A DNA stretch of 34,440 nt from a virus, in IMG/VR virus record IMGVR_UViG_3300044491_000484, positions 1 to 34,440 of that record, one strand, 5' to 3'. The notes under the pieces were generated by a model that saw nothing but the letters and a program-made list of their open reading frames with translations, had not been told where the DNA came from and made no database searches. Made by a program: the position numbers and the translations under genes. Position 1 is the first letter of the stretch. Every line of letters starts with the position of its first letter. Below, one piece after another: positions 31,002 to 34,440 of the stretch.

Positions 31002-31850
31002 CTACCCTAGTAACTTTCCCAGCGTTTTAGGTCCTACAATACCGTCAGCAGTTAATCCGTTTGAACTCTGCCATTCTTTAACAATACGTGCAGTACCTGG
31101 ACCAAAGATTCCATCAGCAGGAGCAATATTAAGTTTTTCTTGTACTTCTGCTACTAGTGGACCACGTGATCCTTGTCTAATTGTTTGATTGTAATCTGTT
31201 TCTGGTTCTTCAAAGTCGCCACCTAGTACATCCATTGCATGTAGGTAATGTTTCTTACGATCATCTAAACCAATTGTACCACCGTTGATACGTTTTGTAG
31301 CACCAACAATGTCCATGTTATCACAATACTTGTTTAGGCCATTTGTATCCCAGAACCAACATGCTGAGTCTAGTGCGCCTTTCTTTGTGCGTACATAGTC
31401 TACTGCTTCTTCGGGAGACATTTCCATTTCTTTTGCGAATTGTGTATAATTGTAACGTCCAGTTAACTGAAGGATGCCACCACCGCGAAAGCGCCAGCCG
31501 TCACCACTATCAGTATCGCCGTTGTCCATACGTGAAGCGTAAATAACGTTTGCGATTTTTTCAGGTTGTCTATGATATTCATTTGCATCTCTGCCTGCTC
31601 GTCTAAAATATTTAGGGAAAATTGTATTAAGTGCTTTGGCGCTATAGTTTAAGTTTTCACTTAGTACTCTAAAGCCGCCGCTTTCGTGTCCACACTGTGC
31701 TACAAACATTGCTACACGTTCTGCTGTGTCTACTTCCCATAACGGAAGTACTTCACACATTGCTTCGTACCAATCTTTCCAGTCATCTCTATGGATTAAC
31801 TCTTCAGCCATCCACGGTTCGAAGTCGAATTTAAAGTGTTCTTTAGCCAT
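31002..31850 (-). CDS. GH19 chitinase-like endolysin with peptidoglycan-binding domain
   Basis: A 282-residue modular lysin. The catalytic part has AMFVAQCGHESGGF (catalytic Glu in HES), FRGGGILQLTGRYNY (GH19 substrate loop) and ACWFWDTNGLNKYCD. After a linker (about 205-215) comes a PG_binding_1 domain with IRQGSRGPLVAEVQEKL, DGIFGPGTARIVKEWQ and GLTADGIVGPKTLGKLL. It would hydrolyse peptidoglycan glycans at lysis. No signal peptide, so it depends on a holin. Spanin genes follow 6 nt after its stop. Confidence 0.92.
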   Translation of the reverse strand: MAKEHFKFDFEPWMAEELIHRDDWKDWYEAMCEVLPLWEVDTAERVAMFVAQCGHESGGFRVLSENLNYSAKALNTIFPKYFRRAGRDANEYHRQPEKIANVIYASRMDNGDTDSGDGWRFRGGGILQLTGRYNYTQFAKEMEMSPEEAVDYVRTKKGALDSACWFWDTNGLNKYCDNMDIVGATKRINGGTIGLDDRKKHYLHAMDVLGGDFEEPETDYNQTIRQGSRGPLVAEVQEKLNIAPADGIFGPGTARIVKEWQSSNGLTADGIVGPKTLGKLLG

Positions 31851-31853
31851 AGT

Positions 31854-32567
31854 TTATTTCCTTTTTACTACTAGCGCCAAATCTTTATTTTCGAAAACAA
31901 GATTGTCGCCATACTTGCTAATATTGTAATTGCCGAGATATTTAGTTAAGAATAGTATTTCCGGATATGCATCAACATTAAAAGCAGAATCTAAACTTTC
32001 TAGTATCTCTTTTTTATTGCCAAAATCTATAAATTCAAATGCTAACGGATCTGCATATGGTTTTTTAATAGTAAGATTATTTTCTACTAAGTCTACACTA
32101 TCTACGTAACTGTTACTAAAAAAGTTTTTATAATTTTCCATTGTGGTTTGATTTCTAGTCATTCCGTAGTTGTTAGGATCTTTTGGAATATGTGCATCCA
32201 AGTTTTCCATTGTAGCATCTTTGCTTTTAAAATTTTTATAATACCTAAACTTTAAATCGTCTATACCTGATATCTTTTTTATGCCATCTAAGACTTCAAA
32301 TATATGTTCGTGTATATGACGATTTCTTTCTAGTTCAATAAAGACTTTATATGTTCCGTCTGACTGTTCGCCGGCAGTAGAGTCTGCATCTAATATAAAA
32401 CTGTACCCACCTTCAAGAAATTTTACTAAATCGTCTGCTGGTGCTTTGTCTCTTAAACTAAAACTTAGTGTCACAATATCTTCATCTTCGCCCATCTTGG
32501 ATTTAAACGAATCAATTTCAAATACATTGTGTACCATGTGTTTTAGATCGTTTTCTCTAAGCCCCAT
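31854..32567 (-). CDS. conserved marine-phage protein, probable virion component (237 aa)
   Basis: Not assigned by function. Two halves of mixed alpha/beta: IVTLSFSLRDKAPADDLVKF, GYSFILDADSTAGE and TYKVFIELERNRHIHEHIFE in the first; a C-terminal domain with LESLDSAFNVDAYPEILFL and VFENKDLALVVKRK. I recall pairs of genes like this one and 32567-33130 in cyanophage virion regions. The two are coupled by a 1-nt TAATG junction. Confidence 0.6.
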   Translation of the reverse strand: MGLRENDLKHMVHNVFEIDSFKSKMGEDEDIVTLSFSLRDKAPADDLVKFLEGGYSFILDADSTAGEQSDGTYKVFIELERNRHIHEHIFEVLDGIKKISGIDDLKFRYYKNFKSKDATMENLDAHIPKDPNNYGMTRNQTTMENYKNFFSNSYVDSVDLVENNLTIKKPYADPLAFEFIDFGNKKEILESLDSAFNVDAYPEILFLTKYLGNYNISKYGDNLVFENKDLALVVKRK

Positions 32568-33130
32568 TATATTGCCCCTTCAGCTGGTGCCGCCGCTGGT
32601 TCTGCCGCAGCATCAGGTGCTGGAGCTCCTGCTCCTGCCGCAGCATCAGCAGGTTGTGCGCCTGGCTGTGCATCTGATTGTTCTATTGCTGGTTCTGTTA
32701 CTAAGCCCATTTTCTGTGAGTAAGCACCGTATATATCTGCTACTAGTTTTTTTGGCATCATAATTTCAACTATCCATATAGGCAACCTATCTAGCTTGCC
32801 TTTTTTAGTACCAGGACGTATATCTCCAGGTCTGCGTATTTTACGAGGTTTAGCAATGTGTGATTTTTCATATGATATTTTACAATCGTAATCTAGTAAT
32901 CTTTTACCACCCATTGGATCTGGCATTTTAGCTCTTGGCCAGAAAAATTTACATGTAATCCAATGCCTATCTATGATAGGACCTTCAGCTAGTTCGCCGT
33001 CTTCCCAGTTCTTGTATACGTAGATATCTAATTCGTCTAACACACGTTCAAAGTCTTTTAAAACTTGGAACGCTGTATTGCTTTCGTAGATACCTTCAAC
33101 GTTTTTGATTATGTCGTATATATTTTGCAT
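32567..33130 (-). CDS. conserved marine-phage protein with Ala/Pro-rich tail (187 aa)
   Basis: The first 140 residues form a soluble domain with DIYVYKNWEDGELAEGP, WITCKFFWPRAKMPDPMGG and LPIWIVEIMMPKKLVADIYG. The last 40 residues are a flexible Ala/Pro tail (QPGAQPADAAAGAGAP type), which may be a linker or surface arm. A GATAAATA late element lies 24 nt upstream of the ATG and divergent to the phoH element. Probably a structural protein made late; exact role unknown. Confidence 0.6.
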   Translation of the reverse strand: MQNIYDIIKNVEGIYESNTAFQVLKDFERVLDELDIYVYKNWEDGELAEGPIIDRHWITCKFFWPRAKMPDPMGGKRLLDYDCKISYEKSHIAKPRKIRRPGDIRPGTKKGKLDRLPIWIVEIMMPKKLVADIYGAYSQKMGLVTEPAIEQSDAQPGAQPADAAAGAGAPAPDAAAEPAAAPAEGAI

Positions 33131-33153
33131 TTCATTTCCAAAACTTATTATAC

Positions 33154-33162
33154 TTATTTATC
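33154..33162 (-). promoter_or_regulatory. T4-late-type promoter element
   Basis: The minus strand reads GATAAATAA (NATAAATA match), 24 nt before the ATG at 33130. A TATAAT with a weak -35 (TTGATT, 16-nt spacing) lies close by on the same strand, so an early start is also possible. Confidence 0.6.
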
Positions 33163-33205
33163 GCAAATAATCAATAACAAAGTGCTTTTGAAGAAGTATG
33201 TGATG

Positions 33206-33212
33206 CTAAATA
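33206..33212 (+). promoter_or_regulatory. late-type promoter element for phoH
   Basis: The plus strand reads CTAAATA, the same variant as before speD, inside TGCTAAATAC (also a fair extended -10). RNA would carry a leader of about 65 nt with two hairpins before phoH. Confidence 0.45.
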
Positions 33213-33217
33213 CTTTT

Positions 33218-33271
33218 GTAGAGCAAATGCTCGACCGAGCAACTAAGCTCTACTTACATCGATCCATGTAA
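33218..33271 (+). promoter_or_regulatory. structured phoH leader: nested hairpin plus ribosome-site hairpin
   Basis: GTAGAGC (33218-33224) pairs with GCTCTAC (33247-33253), and inside it TGCTC/GAGCA (33228-33241) forms a second stem with a GACC loop. Next, TTACAT (33254-33259) pairs with ATGTAA (33266-33271), whose last base is the first A of the phoH AGGAGG site (33271-33276). The last stem could limit ribosome access. I cannot tell it from a known RNA family. Confidence 0.5.
33227..33271 (+). CDS. possible leader peptide upstream of phoH (14 aa; 22 aa from 33203)
   Basis: An open frame MLDRATKLYLHRSM ends with TAA at 33269-33271, overlapping the first base of the phoH AGGAGG site. From the ATG at 33203 it would be 22 residues, but that ATG is upstream of the start expected from the CTAAATA element. 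There is no strong ribosome site for either. Translation through the hairpins could expose the phoH site. Speculative. Confidence 0.25.
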   Translation: MLDRATKLYLHRSM

Positions 33272-33283
33272 GGAGGACACTTA

Positions 33284-34000
33284 ATGGGTGCAAAAAGAAA
33301 GTCTCAAAAGAGACAACACAACTACAACAATGTAGTTGAATTTACTAACTTCAAAAAACAAAATCAAGTAACTATCCTTCCAAGAAACAAAAATCAAGAA
33401 CAATACACGTTAAAACTGCTAGACCAGAAGAAAGACATAGTCTTCGGTGTGGGTCCTGCAGGAACCGGTAAGACATTGCTTGCAGTGCAGGTGGCTGTAA
33501 AAATGTTCAAAGAAGGAACAGTTGACAAGATCATTGTAACTAGACCGGCGGTGTCGGTTGATGAGGATCTTGGATTTTTACCTGGTACATTAGAACAGAA
33601 AATGGCTCCTTGGACAAGACCAATTTTTGATGTTCTAAGAGACTATTTCCATGCTAAAGAAATATCAAGTATGATTGACGAAGGCATTATAGAAATAGCA
33701 CCTCTTGCATATATGAGAGGAAGAACGTTTAAACAATGTTTTATATTGGCTGACGAAATGCAAAATGCAACAGAAAACCAAATGAAAATGTTATTAACAC
33801 GTTTAGGTGAAGGTTCAAGAATGGCTGTTACAGGAGATCTTGCTCAAGCAGATAGAATCAAAGATAACGGTTTAATAAGGTTTGTACAAAAATTACAAGC
33901 TAATAATTCCGCCCGGTTGGACATAGTCCATTTTGCACAAGGAGACATTGAGAGGCACGAAGCTGTAAAGGAGGTGTTAAAGATATACGGAGATACTTAA
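33284..34000 (+). CDS. phoH: PhoH-like P-loop NTPase
   Basis: A 238-residue protein with a basic N-terminal extension (KRKSQKRQHNYNN), Walker A GVGPAGTGKTLLA (GPAGTGKT at 57-64), IIVTRPAVSVDEDLGFLPG (the PhoH signature), Walker B ILADEMQN and sensor segment RMAVTGDLAQAD. PhoH is an ATPase of uncertain role, proposed to act in RNA metabolism, and is very common in marine phages. The ATG at 33284 follows a perfect AGGAGG. It ends 1 nt from the convergent methyltransferase gene, with no terminator between. Confidence 0.95.
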   Translation: MGAKRKSQKRQHNYNNVVEFTNFKKQNQVTILPRNKNQEQYTLKLLDQKKDIVFGVGPAGTGKTLLAVQVAVKMFKEGTVDKIIVTRPAVSVDEDLGFLPGTLEQKMAPWTRPIFDVLRDYFHAKEISSMIDEGIIEIAPLAYMRGRTFKQCFILADEMQNATENQMKMLLTRLGEGSRMAVTGDLAQADRIKDNGLIRFVQKLQANNSARLDIVHFAQGDIERHEAVKEVLKIYGDT

Positions 34001-34440
34001 CTATTTCCTAAAAACATAAACACCCTCAAACTTTTCTCGCCCGGCCAGTTTTTGATTACCAACTCCTGGTCGGGTGTTCAACATCATCTTAATAGTAGAT
34101 ACATGTTTTAATCCTATTCTCTCAGATACTTCGATCCACCTTTCGACAACTTCGATAGGTTCTTTTTGACCGTAGGTTTTGTAGTCAGCGATGTTAGTTG
34201 CGAAAAGTCCTTCTCGATTGAGTCCAGTATATATTCGTTCAATGGTCGGAGTAACGTAGCCATCAAACCATTCATCCAACGTTTTATAACGGACCATGCA
34301 TTGTGTATCTTCATCTGAGTATTTCTCCAAGTTAAAATAAGGTGGTGAGCTAAATGCTAGATCAATATCCTCTGGTTGATATTCTTCACTTACATTTTGT
34401 ATTATTTTGCCTTTAACTCCTACAGCTTCTTCAATGCAGT
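34001..34440 (-). CDS. DNA methyltransferase (SPPY type), 5' end outside window
   Basis: The frame is open from the right edge, so the gene is longer than the 109 codons found by counting from an internal TTG. Reading on from 34440 gives IEEAVGVKGKIIQN, then DIDLAFSSPPYFNLEKY: SPPYF is motif IV (catalytic) of N6-adenine/N4-cytosine methyltransferases. Downstream are YKTLDEWFDGYVTPTIERIY, LFATNIADYKTYGQKEPIEV and a tail RPGVGNQKLAG. The AdoMet-binding FxGxG motif would be outside the window. Likely modifies phage DNA to escape host restriction. Confidence 0.72.
   Translation of the reverse strand, partial: CIEEAVGVKGKIIQNVSEEYQPEDIDLAFSSPPYFNLEKYSDEDTQCMVRYKTLDEWFDGYVTPTIERIYTGLNREGLFATNIADYKTYGQKEPIEVVERWIEVSERIGLKHVSTIKMMLNTRPGVGNQKLAGREKFEGVYVFRK

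Noticed and set aside
31930-31945. CTAAATA on the minus strand upstream of the endolysin
   Set aside because: In coding sequence and about 88 nt from the start; not better than chance.
33218-33253. tRNA-like inverted repeats before phoH
   Set aside because: Only two nested stems; no T-arm, anticodon arm or CCA-compatible acceptor stem. Treated as a leader structure.
1-34440. CRISPR arrays, IS elements, integrase, tRNA genes, long direct repeats
   Set aside because: Looked for by eye on both strands and not seen.

Overview
The window looks like part of the genome of a T4-like myovirus (class Caudoviricetes), of the broad group that includes marine cyanophages and pelagiphages. The evidence is a T4-type family B DNA polymerase (gp43), a T4-type sliding clamp (gp45), PhoH, SpeD, two small 2-oxoglutarate/Fe(II) oxygenases, a GH19 endolysin with spanin-like genes, and T4-late-type promoter octamers. 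The DNA is AT-rich and genes are packed with 1-8 nt overlaps (ATGA, TAATG). All but two genes (speD, phoH) run on the minus strand. No photosynthesis gene, tRNA, CRISPR array, IS element or integrase was seen. The host cannot be named from this sequence, but the early promoters are standard sigma70 type, so it is a bacterium with conventional promoter recognition.

Region 1 (1-9.7 kb, minus): nucleotide, DNA-modification and sugar genes. It holds queE (cut by the left edge), folE, an SGNH hydrolase, a HIT protein, a 2OG oxygenase, a phosphoribosyltransferase, a cupin-like protein, a GT-B glycosyltransferase, a QueD-like protein, a DpdA-like guanine transglycosylase and the gp45 clamp. folE, queD-like, queE and dpdA-like together suggest a 7-deazaguanine base modification of phage DNA. 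queC is not in the window. Region 2 (9.7-15.9 kb): gp43 followed by a translationally coupled chain of sugar-nucleotide genes (nucleotide-sugar dehydrogenase, SDR epimerase, cytidylyltransferase). Upstream of gp43 are a second 2OG oxygenase, two 3-TM membrane proteins and a DsbA-like small protein.

Region 3 (15.9-25.3 kb): mostly uncharacterised genes. From 16.8 to 24.7 kb many products start with a short amphipathic peptide carrying a (L/I)xE site, like T4 capsid-targeting sequences. Behind these leaders sit Cys clusters, a HAD-ParB fusion, a nucleotidyltransferase and a candidate PD-(D/E)XK nuclease. I read this block as a set of proteins packaged in the capsid and possibly injected (inference). 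speD lies inside it on the opposite strand.

Region 4 (25.3-29.1 kb): a full-length ClpA-type unfoldase that keeps an IGF ClpP-docking tripeptide, next to a DnaJ/CbpA co-chaperone. Region 5 (29.1-31.9 kb): lysis genes, comprising a holin candidate, a one-TM protein, two lipoproteins, an Rz-like i-spanin and a GH19 endolysin. Region 6 (31.9-34.4 kb): two probable virion genes, phoH on the plus strand with a structured leader, and the 3' part of a DNA methyltransferase.

Regulation visible in the sequence: six sigma70-type promoters with TATAAT and 17-nt spacing (folE, queD-like, clamp, gp43, dsbA-like, clpA) and five T4-late-type elements (NATAAATA/CTAAATA), four of them in two divergent pairs that serve speD and phoH. 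No gene-free stretch exceeds 300 bases. No convincing intrinsic terminator was found.
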